NCBI GenBank assembly: GCA_964016885.1 | Contig: OZ024747.1 | Location: forward strand, 638,501 to 702,500 | Direction of reading: 5' to 3' | DNA from: Eledone cirrhosa | Lineage: Eukaryota > Mollusca > Cephalopoda > Octopoda > Eledonidae | DNA length: 64,000 nt | Part shown: positions 1-9,990 of the stretch, piece after piece | Layout of the letters: each line of letters starts with the position of its first letter | Numbering within the stretch: the first letter of the stretch is position 1 | Notes under the pieces: model-generated | Databases searched by the model: none | The model's input: only the letters and a program-made list of their open reading frames with translations | Told to the model about the DNA's origin: nothing | Translations under genes and position numbers: made by a program

Positions 1-100
1 CTCCCTTGCCGTCCTCCGGGGAAACGCCTTCTCCATTCTGTCCGCTGGGTCTGTGGGTGGGCCCCATCGCGTACTGTTGTAGTTGTTGTAGATGAAACAG
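1..100. other. GC-rich edge segment, possible partial exon
   Basis: The first ~80 bases are clearly more GC-rich than their surroundings. On the minus strand two frames are open through the segment, and a pyrimidine-rich stretch ending in ACAACAG lies just upstream (about 75-110), resembling a 3' splice site. One minus-strand frame starts QQLQQYAMGPTHRPSGQN. Plus-strand frames are also partly open. The segment is cut by the window edge, so neither strand nor identity can be settled. Confidence 0.25.
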
Positions 101-189
101 GAAGACAACAACTGGAAAGTTTGATTAACACAATCAGATACACATAATATATATATATACATCCATATATAAATATATGTATATATATA

Positions 190-316
190 TATCATCATCA
201 TCATCATCATCATCATCACCGTTTTACGTCCGTTCTTCCACGCTAGCATGGGTTAGACGGGTTGTCCTGTTGTGGGCAGTGTCTGGTCGGCTGACCATGC
301 CTTGCTCATACAGGAA

Positions 317-322
<6 letters not shown>
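190..322 (-). repeat. LINE-type 3' tail relic with (ATC)n
   Basis: An (ATC)n run is followed by TTTTACGTCCGTTCTTCCACG and a GCTAGCATGGGTTAGACGG core, then CCTTGCTCATACAGGAACTG. The same order occurs at 17442-17560 and, in longer form, in the 3' UTR of LINE-A at 20911-21280. In minus orientation the (GAT)n run is the 3' tail. It is probably a 5'-truncated LINE tail or a SINE sharing that tail. Confidence 0.7.

Positions 323-372
<50 letters not shown>
316..372. repeat. (TA)n microsatellite
   Basis: A near-perfect TA dinucleotide run directly follows the LINE-tail relic. Related TATA-rich sequence continues to about 412. Confidence 0.9.
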
Positions 373-373
<1 letters not shown>

Positions 374-685
374 GTATTTATATATCCATATATATGTATC
401 CATATATATATATAACCACTCATAGAATTTGTCTCTAGCTTACATTTCCCCTATTCGCCACCCCCAACTGAACTCTTGACCAGTCTTAATAGACCAACTT
501 AGATAAACTGTCCCAACTATGTTAGCATGAGACAATCAATTTGTTTATAACATACTCTTTCCCATAAAACCTTAGTTGTTGTTCAATTGATATTTTCAAA
601 TTGAAGCTTTGTCTACTCCTGACACTCTGCAGTGTCATTAACCAACAAACATTTCATCTCATTGTACTTTTTATATTTATTTTAG

Positions 686-747
686 GGATGGCAAAAATGA
701 TAAAATAGATCAACCATTGAAAGAAAGTGATGAACCGAGTGCAAAGG
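686..747 (+). other. Candidate upstream YLPM1 exon with a frame break
   Basis: The segment has a TTTTAG acceptor at its start and a strong AAAG|GTATCT donor at its end. The first part translates as DGKNDKIDQPLK and the last part as ESDEPSAK, a hydrophilic sequence that would splice in phase 0 onto IARKDDDKG of the next exon. The two parts lie in different frames: the frame matching the next exon has a TGA at 718-720, and the other reaches a TGA at the AAGTGA. Removing one A of the AAAA at 720-723 would open the whole exon. It may be a real exon with an assembly indel, a decayed exon, or chance. Confidence 0.35.
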
Positions 748-1130
748 TATCTTAGAATACATTTTGTTTTGCATGTCTTATTAATAAGTTATTTCATTAA
801 ATCCTAACATTTTGAACATAGAATTTTGCAAAGCACAATGCAACCTGGCAGTTGTTGCATTCCTAGATGGTTCAGATTTTGTTTACAGTTGGGGTGTGAT
901 CAGGCCCCTTGGCACACAATACAATTCTGGCATCTTGGACTTTTCAGTCAGTGTAAAGCTTCTTGATCACAGAAAAAGTCACATGAACTGTTTTTATTTT
1001 TCTGTAAGTGTTACTATTTATAAGTCTTTTGGTCACTTCCAGATGAAAGTCCAGGTTGAGGTGGGTTTTGGATCTGCTCTTTAAGGGGTTCACAGTTCAA
1101 AATATTGGTGTTGATAATAATTGTTTCTAC

Positions 1131-1312
1131 TTTTGGCACAAGGCCAGCAATTACCCAGTACATTACTGGTACTTTATTTTATTGACCCCATAAGGATGAA
1201 AGGCAAAGTTAGCCTTGGCGGAATTTGAACTCAGTCCATAAAGGGACGTAACTCTATGCTGAAAGCATGGTGTCCGACTCTCTACCAATACTGCCAATCC
1301 ACCGCCCTTGGT
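1131..1312 (-). repeat. tRNA-derived SINE (cephalopod type)
   Basis: Read on the minus strand it begins with a tRNA-like head (GGCGGTGGATTGGCAGTAT) and a B-box-like GAGTTCAAATTC, then the body with GGGGTCAATAAAATAAAG and the tail CTGGCCTTGTGCCAAAAG. It is diverged but essentially full length and matches the copy at 56952-57142. Confidence 0.8.
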
Positions 1313-1729
1313 GTTGATAATAATGACGAGAAAGAAACAACAAAGGATGCATTTCTGCCAAATCTTTGCTTTGTTTGCAATCTTGTAAATGGATTGTTGT
1401 TGGTCATTTTGTCTACTCTATTTAAGCTGAGATATTTTTGTGACTGTTTTATCATTGCCATTTTAACATCCACTTTCCCTGCTAGCAAGGGTTGGATATC
1501 TTTGACATAACTGAGGGTCCTTCCAACCATTTGTTTCGGTTGTGAAAACTATCATGTAATGTAATACACGAGTAGCTTTAGATTTTCTCAATTACACAAA
1601 AAAAGGCTTTAGATTCCAACTATTAGCCAAGCAGTTGTAGTACTTGAGGACCGCAAAAGATAGCTACCAATCTTAGACAGCAAAAAATAGGTATCAATCT
1701 AACTTTATAATAGAGCAATTGCCTTTAGA

Positions 1730-1801
1730 AAGGCAATCTTAGTTATAAAATTCTTAGTTATAAAATTCTTAGTTATAAAATTCTTAGTTATAAAATTCTT
1801 G
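1730..1801. repeat. 15-bp minisatellite, about 5 copies
   Basis: The unit TTAGTTATAAAATTC is repeated head to tail almost perfectly just upstream of the 1872 exon. No function is visible. Confidence 0.85.
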
Positions 1802-1871
1802 CCCCAGCAATTAATACAATTGTTTTCTGTTTGAAATAGTGTAAAATAGCAGTTTTGTTTCCTGTTTGCAG

Positions 1872-2651
1872 ATTGCAAGGAAAGATGATGATAAAGGTGA
1901 TGGTGGAGCTGGTAATGGACAGCAGTGGTCAAAGCCACATGACTTACAGGACACTGATCAGTCATCAAATGAACAATGCAATTTGAAAGATGGACCTCAA
2001 GATTTTCCAAACTCAAAATTACCTATGAAGAATAATGATAACTGGGGACAATTTGATCCTGAACAACCACCTGGTGACCAAGGTCCTAACTTTAGAAATC
2101 GTGTCAGTCCACACCAGACTTCATCAGGACAAGCTCAGTTTGAAAGGCCTCCGTTTAAAGGCATGTGGGGTCCACAAGGACAAAGAACGGGACCAGGATT
2201 CAATGCCAATATGCAAGGTGGAGGACCTCCTCCTCCACCTAGAATGTTAATAAATTTACGACCTGAATTTAATCCACGTGTGTGTCCCCCAGGTGGTGGT
2301 AGTGGTCCACAGTATCAAGACATGATGATGCGTGATGGAGGTGGAGGCCCACCTTTTAGGGGTGACAAGGAGGGTGAACAATTTGGTGAAGGTCCTGGTG
2401 ATAACAGACCAGAGGGACGCATGCCTCCTGATTGTAGGCCTAATTCTATGGGATTTCCTAAAAATCGCGATGAAAACATGGACTTCCCAGGTGCTGATGA
2501 AAGGGAAATGATGGCAATGGGTTCTGGTAGAAGGGGACGTGGTGGTGTAATGATGGGCCAACGAAGTGGTTTTCCTGGACGTCCTAATCAACAACCAAGA
2601 GATTGTCAAGACTTCCCAAATATGAACAGAGATGATGGAAATTGTCGGCCT
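1872..2651 (+). CDS. YLPM1: YLPM1 window exon 1 (residues 1-260)
   Basis: The exon is 780 nt, with acceptor TTTGCAG before 1872 and donor CGGCCT|GTAAGT. It starts in phase 0 with IARKDDDKG and ends in phase 0 with NCRP. The product is low complexity, rich in Gly, Pro, Asn, Asp and Arg. It has a poly-Pro run after GGG (GGGPPPPPRM) and an RGG-like patch (GSGRRGRGGVMMGQRSGF), consistent with RNA or protein binding in a nuclear scaffold. A long competing frame on the opposite strand is a composition shadow. Assignment to YLPM1 rests on frame continuity with the conserved downstream exons, because this part of the protein evolves fast. Confidence 0.88.
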
Positions 2652-2854
2652 GTAAGTAATTTTGGTATTATTTTATTCCACTTTTCTTTTGTTTTTGTTG
2701 CTGCATTGAATATTAGAATTGGTAGAGCGCTGGATAGCCTTGCTGTGTTAACATTTTTGATGTAAGAAAGATTTTTTTTGCCTTTCCTCTTTCCAGAGTC
2801 AATAAAATAGCTTTTCTAATTAATGCTTAATTAAAAAAATCCTTTTTATGAGTA

Positions 2855-3539
2855 CTAACAGAAAAACTATCCTACGGATGGTTTTCTGCTAGCATGTGTA
2901 GTGTGTATATTGATATTATACGCAAGTATATATGCATGTAGATATGATATATCAAATAAAATCGTAATTGACAATATACACAGAAATTGAACGAAAACTG
3001 TGTTACACTGTCTTATGTAATCAGTAACGTAATCCATCATACATTTTAAAAAAACACGATATTATATATAAACTGCATTAGGAGAAAATTAGTGACGGAA
3101 ATATATGCGATATTTTTATAAGTGTTATAATATAACGGCCGTTAACCGGAAGTGTTGACATTTGAAAATTTTAAAGAAGTGAATTTTAAAGATCTTTAAA
3201 TAAGCTATAAAATATATTTAATCAAGTCACAAAATTTAGCACATAAATTATATAATATTCATTCATTATTTATTGACTTTGCCTTTCATCCTTACGGGGT
3301 CGATAAAATAAAGTACCAGTAATATACTGGGTAATTGCTGGCCTTGTGCCTAACGTAGAAACAATTATTTATTCAAAGTCGATAAAATAAAGTACCAGTA
3401 ATGTACTGGGTAATTGCTGGCCTTGTGCCAAAAGTGGAAACAATTATTTATTCAAAGTAATCCAACTTATTTTACAAACGGGGTAAAAAAAATATATTCT
3501 GGACGCAATCCCACACTCCTTTCTTTATTATAGTTAAGA
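2855..3539 (-). mobile_element. Non-autonomous Helitron, copy 1 (SINE-interrupted)
   Basis: On the minus strand the element starts A|TCTTAACTATAATAAA at 3539 and ends at 2855 with a hairpin (GCAGAAAACCATCC, then GGATAGTTTTTCTG) followed by TTAG|T. This matches the Helitron architecture of 5' TC, a 3' subterminal hairpin, a CTRR-like end, and insertion between A and T. The body is shared with 10388-10838, for example GTAATCAGTAACGTAATCCA and GGAAGTGTTGACATTT. A truncated SINE lies inside at 3272-3450. The terminal CTAG has decayed to TTAG. No coding capacity is seen. Confidence 0.75.
3272..3450 (+). repeat. 5'-truncated SINE with duplicated 3' half
   Basis: Only the SINE body is present (TTTGCCTTTCATCCTTACGG onward). 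Its last ~80 bp, from GTCGATAAAATAAAGTACCA to CAATTATTTATTC, are repeated in tandem. It sits inside the non-autonomous Helitron copy at 2855-3539, so it inserted after that element. Confidence 0.8.
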
Positions 3540-3745
3540 TGGTAGATTGGCAGAATCGGTAGAGCACCACACAAAAGGCTTTGTGATATTTTATGTTATA
3601 ACTTTCTATGTTCTGAGTTCAAATCCTGTTGAGGCCAACTTTGCCTTTCATCCTTTCAGAGTCAAAAAAATAAAGTACCCGTCAAGTAGTGGGTAGGCCC
3701 AATAAGAATTGCCTGCCTTGTGCTAATATTAGAAAAAATTATTAT
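3538..3745 (+). repeat. tRNA-derived SINE
   Basis: This is a full-length but diverged copy. It has the A-box-like TTGGCAGAATCGGTAGAG, the B-box-like GAGTTCAAATCC, the body TTTGCCTTTCATCC and the tail CCTTGTGC. It abuts the 5' end of the short Helitron copy. Confidence 0.8.
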
Positions 3746-4380
3746 GATACATAAGCCACTGTTTTACAGAGGATTTTTCTCTTAATTACAGCAAAATTTA
3801 TCATTGAATATATGCTTATATACATATGATATATAAGAAATATTTTTCTATTTCTTTGACTTAACATCTAATTCCTATACTGTGTTAAAGTTTGAAGCAA
3901 ATTCATCTATTTAAGAATTAATTTGGGTTCCAGCATGACCAAGATCCCTTTGCAATCATTTCCATAGCACCTTAGACATGTCATCTTTCTTTCTCTTAGT
4001 CTTTCTTACCTTCTTTCACCCTCATCTTCTCACCTTCATTCTAATTGCTTCCTCTTTTCTCATAATGGTTCTCTCTCACACATGGCCAAGTTTTTGGCAA
4101 ATCAAATAAGCAACTCCTATGTGATAAATTTGTCAGAAATAGTAGCTAAATTTCCCTTGATTTACTGCAATTTAAGGGAGAAAGACAGATTGATCAATTT
4201 AGTCTTCTATATAGTTGATTTGCATATTGAAGGTTGATCTATGGCTTACAGAAGGGCCAGTTTTCTGATTGATGAAGCCAGTAGACTTAATGTTATTTAT
4301 AATTCTTTATTTAATCTATTTTGAAATATGATGTCTTCATTCTGATTTATGTTTGGATTAATTTTCATTGTTCTTTGAAG
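3746..4380 (+). other. Intron sequence, nothing recognised
   Basis: AT-rich intronic DNA with a pyrimidine-rich stretch near 3980-4080, ending at the acceptor TTCTTTGAAG at 4380. No gene, RNA or mobile element could be supported here. Confidence 0.6.
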
Positions 4381-4805
4381 GACTCCAATCGAAACGATGC
4401 CCCACCATTTAACTGGTCTGCTGAACCAAGAATGAACTCAAAAAACCAACAGGACAATTGGATGAACAGAGAACGAGCACAGTGGGATGATAACAGATGT
4501 GATTTTGGCAATAATAATAACAACAATAATAATAAAAGTAACAACGGTAATAAACCTTGGGGGCATTCTCAAGGCTCCCCTGCACCACCTGAAAACAGAG
4601 ACATGGACCCTGCCTTTCATAAAATGTCTAACCCAGATTTTTATGACCCCATGAATAGAGTGAATAGGTTAGGAGATATGAACAACCGTCTTTATAATGC
4701 TGATAGATGTAACAGACCACCGCCATCAACAATGCCGCCTTCTAGAGACTATAACCATAACCGCTTTAATTCACCTTCCTCAGATCAACAGTTTTGGAAT
4801 GAAAG
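4381..4805 (+). CDS. YLPM1: YLPM1 window exon 2 (residues 261-402)
   Basis: The exon is 425 nt, with acceptor TTTGAAG and donor GAAAG|GTAAGG. It starts in phase 0 (DSNRNDAPPFNW) and leaves two bases (AG) to be completed downstream as Arg. The product is Asn/Arg/Pro/Trp rich and includes a poly-Asn tract coded by AAT/AAC repeats (4510-4545), a probable length-variable low-complexity region. The next exon restores the frame exactly. Confidence 0.9.
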
Positions 4806-5344
4806 GTAAGGATACCTCTGATGTATGTTTGTGTCTTATATGGTGTACAGTGAAGAATTTGGGAAGTGGGTGGTTAATGTTAAACAACCTTCAAACAACC
4901 ACCACAAAAAAAGAAAAATCAATGTTAATCAGTTATAAAAAAACAAAAACAAACACCAGATGTATTTCATTACTGTTGAGCCATTTGGTTCATACAATTA
5001 GCAGATTATTATTCTCTCTCTCTCTCAATTATATCTGAGGTTTTGTGGATGCACTTCAGTGATGAGTTAATTAGTTGTTAAAGACACATACATGTTCTGT
5101 TAAACACGTTCTGTGCAGGGTTTCTCTTATAATTTCAATAAATCTCATTATAGTTAGGTGCAGCATATCCATGTGTGCTATAAAAGGTGACTAAAAGTAT
5201 TGGCATCAGGGTAGACATGCAACTGTTGTAAAATTGTCTCAAACCAACCCATGTCAGTGTAATGTAGAAAAGTTGATGTAAAAACGACGATGATGATGAT
5301 AAGCAATGCTTTAGCAGGTTAACTTCAACCACACACACATATCA

Positions 5345-5425
5345 TACTATGCATAAATATATCCCACCCTTGCAAGCAGGGAAAAAGCGGACGTAAAATG
5401 AAATGATGATGATGAGATATATATA
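5345..5425 (+). repeat. LINE-B-type 3' tail relic
   Basis: CCCACCCTTGCAAGCAGGGA is followed by AAGCGGACGTAAAATG and (GATG)n. This matches the 3' end of LINE-B3 (50550-50620), so it is a strongly 5'-truncated LINE-B insertion or a SINE that borrowed the tail. An older relic, with CAACCCATGTCAGTGTAATG and a (GAT)n tail, lies just upstream at about 5150-5310. Confidence 0.7.
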
Positions 5426-5514
5426 TTTACACACACATGCACACGTGTAAGTGTGTGTATGCACTCATGGCTGTATAGTTGAGAAATTGGGTGCCCCTTG
5501 CAGTTGTATGTTAG

Positions 5515-5695
5515 TATTCTCACCATCACCATAACCCAATCTACCTGGGTTCACTTACATCCTTCATATATCTCTCATTACCCTGTCAAACCTGACCATA
5601 ACCTATTCTACCTGGGTTCACTTACATCTTTCACCCTCCTCTCTCTGATTACCCTGTCAGACTCCACCATAACCGATTCATCCCCCCCCCCCCCC
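5515..5695. repeat. ~57-bp imperfect tandem triplet and poly-C
   Basis: Three diverged units share ACCATAACC-ATCTACCTGGGTTC-CTTACATC-TTC. The array ends in a long C run (about 5678-5694). Confidence 0.65.
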
Positions 5696-5699
5696 CAAC

Positions 5700-6645
5700 A
5701 AAAGTGAGGCTTAGCGTTGGAGAGGGCATCATGCTATAGAATACTGCCTTAAAAACACTCATCCAAAACATGACAAGAGAGAGCTAACCTAACTTGGAAG
5801 CTTGCAACAGACTGGGATACACTGCTAAGACTCCTGAGTTACTACAGGTAACAGTGTTAAACCAGGTAACAGATGAAACGTACAACACCTAAGAATAGTT
5901 ACAGTTCATTTGATGGGCTTTCATACTGTTGAATATCAGCACGATGATCATTTAATATCTGCTTTCTCTGCTGGTAAGGGTTAGACATACTAAATTATCA
6001 ACTAAATAAATTAGAAACAACCTAGAGGCAATTTACTATCAAAATAGTCATTTTTAGCTACTTTGTAACACAATCCTCTACTTTATGAACATTTTGGACT
6101 GCTTTTTATGAAACTGATCTTGTAACAGTGTCCACAACCATGTGATTATGATGTATATTTGCTAATCACAGAGCCATGTCTTTGTGCAGCCAGTCAGAGC
6201 TGAAGAATTTACTGATCAGAAAACTTTAGTCTTTAAAATGCAGTTTTAGCAGGGTTTTATATACAAGATTGCCATAAGAGATCAATAGATATGGATTTCT
6301 TCACAACCTTGAAGAATGTTTCAAACCTATCGGTTGTCAACCAAAATCTAACAAGACTTCTATTGAAAAGATGCTACATTTGCTACCTCCATTGTGTGCA
6401 ACTTCACTAAATCTCTTCAAGCAGTCCCCTATACTACCAGTTTTATCAATATAAAGTCAACATATACAATAACTCAACCAACAAGTCCCAAAGCTCTTTC
6501 ATCCAGAGTTGTGTATATGTGTACATATAACTTTTGTTTATTTTCTGGTATAAAACCATAAAAAATGTTCAATACAAGTTTATAAGTATGAAGAATTTGA
6601 TATAATTTTTTTGTGTGTCAAATGAATAAGGATTAATCCTTGTTT
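5700..6645 (+). other. Intron sequence, nothing recognised
   Basis: No exon, RNA or mobile element could be supported. A short CTGCTGGTAAGGGTTAGAC near 5960 resembles the LINE-tail core but is too small to call. Confidence 0.5.
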
Positions 6646-6850
6646 CTCCTATCAACATCATCATTTTAATGTCCATTCTGGCATGGATTAGACAGTTGTT
6701 ACAGACCAAATTTGTATTTAATCAGAGCTACTGTCCTAGTTTGGTTTGTGGACCATGGGTGACCATTTCTTGCTCAATATGTTCCGTTTTCACATAGATT
6801 CTACAGCTGGAAGTATTTCCTAATACCAACCATTTTACAGAGTGTACTGT
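6646..6850 (-). repeat. LINE 3' UTR relic
   Basis: CATCATCATTTTAATGTCCA is followed by TTCTGGCATGGATTAGACAG and, further on, TTTCCTAATACCAACCATTT and TACAGAGTGTACTG. This is the same order of blocks as the LINE-A 3' UTR (tail, core, TTCCTAACACCAACC), at high divergence. Confidence 0.65.
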
Positions 6851-8289
6851 ATGCATTTTATTGTGGCTCAACATTACTCAACTTGCTAGAAATAGCAATC
6901 AAATTCTCCACAAATGAAATTTTACTTTGTTAAAAAAGGAAGGTCACATTATGTACGTTGTTTGAAAATAATATAGGACGACCATGGAAAGCTGCTTGAT
7001 CAAAACTGACTTTGAGCTAAATATTAACAACGATGGACTTTGAGCTTGTTGTATTGTGGATTTGCGGTGTGAATGCTGGATATAAAGCTGAATGAAACAT
7101 TTTCCACATTACTTGAGTCAACAAATGCTGAAGTTTTACTTGTCTTACTTTGTTTCTTAGTTCTAAGTATATTGACAGTTAATAAAATTATTAGTAAAAA
7201 AAACAAAAGAAAAATCAGGATTTATTTTTTTGGAAGACTATTTCCAATGTCATACACTCCTTCAATTAATGTGAAAACAATCAAGATTTTGAGAGTTTTT
7301 AGTTGAAAAATTGTAATTATTTATCTCGTCTTTTGAACTTAACTTAAGAGGTTTTTTTTTTTATAAATTATAATGAAAGGATTTAATTTTATCTATTATG
7401 ATCATTTACATTGGAATGTACACAACAGGCTTCCACACAGTTTCTATTTACCAAATTTCATTAACAAAGCATTGATCAATGTAAGGTGTCACACAGTGGA
7501 ATCAAACTTGAAATTACATGGTTCTTAACCATACAGATGTTGCTACACTTCCCATGGTTCTTGAGGCATACTAGGAATTACCATTTTATTGGTCTATATA
7601 TTACTCCAAGAATGGAATACTAACTAGGATGCTACATTTATTGAGTACATGGTTTTATTAGTTAAAAGTATATAACTAACCACACATTCCATATATGTCT
7701 GCATGGGGAGGGGGTTTCTGTTTTCTTTTTAAATTAGACTGAAGACGAACTATTCAAGACCCATTTATATTCATAGCAACATTGACTGATGCCCAGCCTG
7801 AATAACTGAAAGAAAAAAAACAAAAAAAACAAAACACCTGGGGTAGGGAAAAGAACCTGCTCCAAATGTTTGCAAAGGAGTGAACTATGATGAAGGCACC
7901 CAAGGATCAGGTAGTGGTAGAAAACCAAGCAGTTTGTTAAACTTAACTGCCACCTACTCCTACTTCAGTTGAGGAAGCATTAGAAGAATGATTACATGCT
8001 CACTTAACCTGATATAAATAGCAGCTAAATCTCCTCTATATCGTAAATAAGGTAAAGATACAGATAATATAATCCTATATAGACTCAAAAAGACAGGATT
8101 GTCACAACTGCTCTGCCTTGGATCATATTTAGCCAGGGGTTAAACTGCCATCTCACTGTTGAGTGATTAATAATAAGATTATTTTCCTTTCTTTTATTCT
8201 TTTACTAGTTTCATTCATCATACTCTGGCCATCCCTAGGTGCCACCTTCAAGGGTTTGGTCAATCTCTTCTGTAAATAAATGTTGTTTA
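6851..8289 (+). other. Intron sequence, nothing recognised
   Basis: AT-rich DNA with several homopolymer runs. Short open frames near 7024-7306 are hydrophobic or Lys-rich composition artefacts with no recognisable domain. No repeat family was identified. Confidence 0.5.
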
Positions 8290-8520
8290 TAATAATTGTA
8301 TCTACTTTTGGCACAAGGCCAGCAATTTGAAGGAAAAGGGAAAGTCAATTAAATCAACCCCAGTGCATTACTGGTACTTAATTTTATCGACATGCTAAAG
8401 ATGAAGGCTAAGTTAACTTTGGTGGAATTTGTAATCAGAATGTAAGGAGCCAGGACAAATACCACTGGCATTTTTTCTATGCTCTACCGATTCTGCCAAT
8501 CCACTGCCCTTAATAGTTTC
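8290..8520 (-). repeat. tRNA-derived SINE, first of a tandem trio
   Basis: In minus orientation it has a head ending TTGGCAGAATCGGTAGAGC, a body with a TCGATAAAATTAAG block, and the tail CTTGTGCCAAAAGTAG. Its head abuts the tail of a second copy in the same orientation. Confidence 0.8.
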
Positions 8521-8698
8521 TGATTTAAGCACAAGGTCAACAATTTTGTGGGAGGAAAAGTCGATTAAATCGACACAAGTGCATTACTGTAAGGATGAAA
8601 GGTAAAGTCAGCTGGATTTGAACACAGAACGTAAAGAGCCGTAACTCTATGTTGCAAAGCATGTTCGACTCTACCAATTCTGCCAATCCACCACTCTT
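8511..8698 (-). repeat. tRNA-derived SINE, second of a tandem trio
   Basis: Same orientation and layout as its neighbours: head TTGGCAGAATTGGTAGAG, a GTTCAAATCC-like B box, and a body that keeps GTCGATTTAATCGAC-type sequence. More diverged than the copy at 56952. Confidence 0.75.
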
Positions 8699-8699
8699 A

Positions 8700-8892
8700 A
8701 TAATAATAGTAACAATGACAATTGTTTAACACTGGCTCACTACCAGCAATTTATGGTGAAAGTTGATTATACCGACTCCACTACATCACTGGTACTTTAT
8801 TGAGATTGGAAGGTAAAGTTGATCTTTGTGGGATTTGAGCTCAGAATGTAACTAAATGTCACAAAGCATTTTGTCTGAAACTCAAATGATAC
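8700..8892 (-). repeat. Old SINE copy, third of a tandem trio
   Basis: The SINE order is still visible (GCAATTTATGGTGAAAG, GACTCCACTACATCACTGG, GGTAAAGTTGATCTTTG, GGGATTTGAGCTCAGAATG), but divergence is the highest of the three. Confidence 0.6.
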
Positions 8893-9054
8893 CATAATGA
8901 TAATGATGATAATGCATCTATAGAATTGGAAACGAAAGATCTAAAACTGGTTAAATTCTACTGTGTAATGTGTTGGGCAAGTGTCTTCTACCATATAACA
9001 ATAGCTTGTGAGTGAAATTTGGTAGTCAGAAAGTGTCCTGAAGCCTGTCATGTA

Positions 9055-9056
<2 letters not shown>

Positions 9057-9105
<49 letters not shown>

Positions 9106-9225
9106 ATATATGTCTGAGTTTATGTATGTATATTGCAACAAGTGGTGGAGAGATGCTGTGCTGTATAGGGCCCGTCCAACTCTTGCAAGCAGGGAAAAGC
9201 AGACTTAAAATGATGATCGTTTAGT
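9057..9225 (+). repeat. (TA)n microsatellite and LINE-B-type tail relic
   Basis: A TA/TG dinucleotide run at 9057-9110 is followed at 9160-9220 by CTTGCAAGCAGGGAAAAGC and an AAAATGATGAT tail, the LINE-B 3' signature. Confidence 0.7.
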
Positions 9226-9494
9226 ATGAATAGGAGATGAAAATATTTGGTGTCTCATCAGATTAGTTGAGTTGAAAACTTTTTTTTCTATTAATCAAGG
9301 TACATAACTCTGCATATGTATCTGTTAGAGGTAAGAAGGGTGACACCTGTGATGTTTTTTTAGCTTCTGTAATTGTCGAGAAGAAAGGAAATGACCCTCA
9401 TACAGGAAACTGTGGAGTTTGTTACAGGCACCCATGTGGGGCTGTTAAATCACCCAATATGTTTTACTCAATAGTATTTAGTTATTCAATAACA

Positions 9495-9665
9495 TAAGGC
9501 AGCAAATTGGCAGAGTTGTTAGGACGTTGGACAGAATGCTTTGCGGTATTCTTTTTGGTTCTCTGTTCTCTGAACTCAAATCCTATCAAAGTCAACTTTG
9601 CTTTTCATCCATTGAAGATTGATAAAAAAGTACCAGTCAAGTACTTGGGTCAATTTTTCCGCTAT
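9495..9665 (+). repeat. tRNA-derived SINE
   Basis: It contains AAATTGGCAGAGTTGTTAGG, TCTGAACTCAAATCC and TTTGCTTTTCATCC in SINE order. The short open frame over it is SINE-derived, not a gene. Confidence 0.75.
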
Positions 9666-9895
9666 ATCTCTTTCTCATTTCTATTCCCTCACTCTCTACC
9701 TTTCTATGGAAGAAATCTGCTGTATTCAGACCTGGTGAGGAGATGGGCTCTGCCAGGTTTAAGAATGCCCTAGAAATGTTGTATGTCAATATAGCACCCC
9801 TCCCACTCCCTCAGGAGTTACGGGACTATACATAAATTCAATAATAAAGCAATTGCTCCAGTAATCTCATCTCTCCTAACATGTTAGTAGTCCTT

Positions 9896-9990
9896 TCCAG
9901 CTATGATTGAAAAGATCTATGATCAAAGGCATTCCAGACGTGACCATAGCATCTTTTTTTGCAGGCATAGTATATCTAGGACTATGTTAT
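9896..9990 (+). repeat. Dispersed repeat with TGATCAAAGGCATTCCAGAC core
   Basis: The block AAGATCTATGATCAAAGGCA followed by TTCCAGACGTGACCAT recurs in diverged form at 16245-16330 and 58615-58690. Family unknown. Confidence 0.6.

Noticed and set aside
2256..2609. 117-codon minus-strand ORF
   Set aside because: Shadow of the YLPM1 Gly/Pro-rich exon; Thr/His-rich composition and no splice or domain support.
7024..7306. Small membrane-protein ORFs on both strands
   Set aside because: Overlapping AT-driven frames with no conserved motif, start context or splice evidence.
9507..9773. 88-codon ORF with apparent hydrophobic stretch
   Set aside because: Covers a SINE; the translation is SINE-derived.
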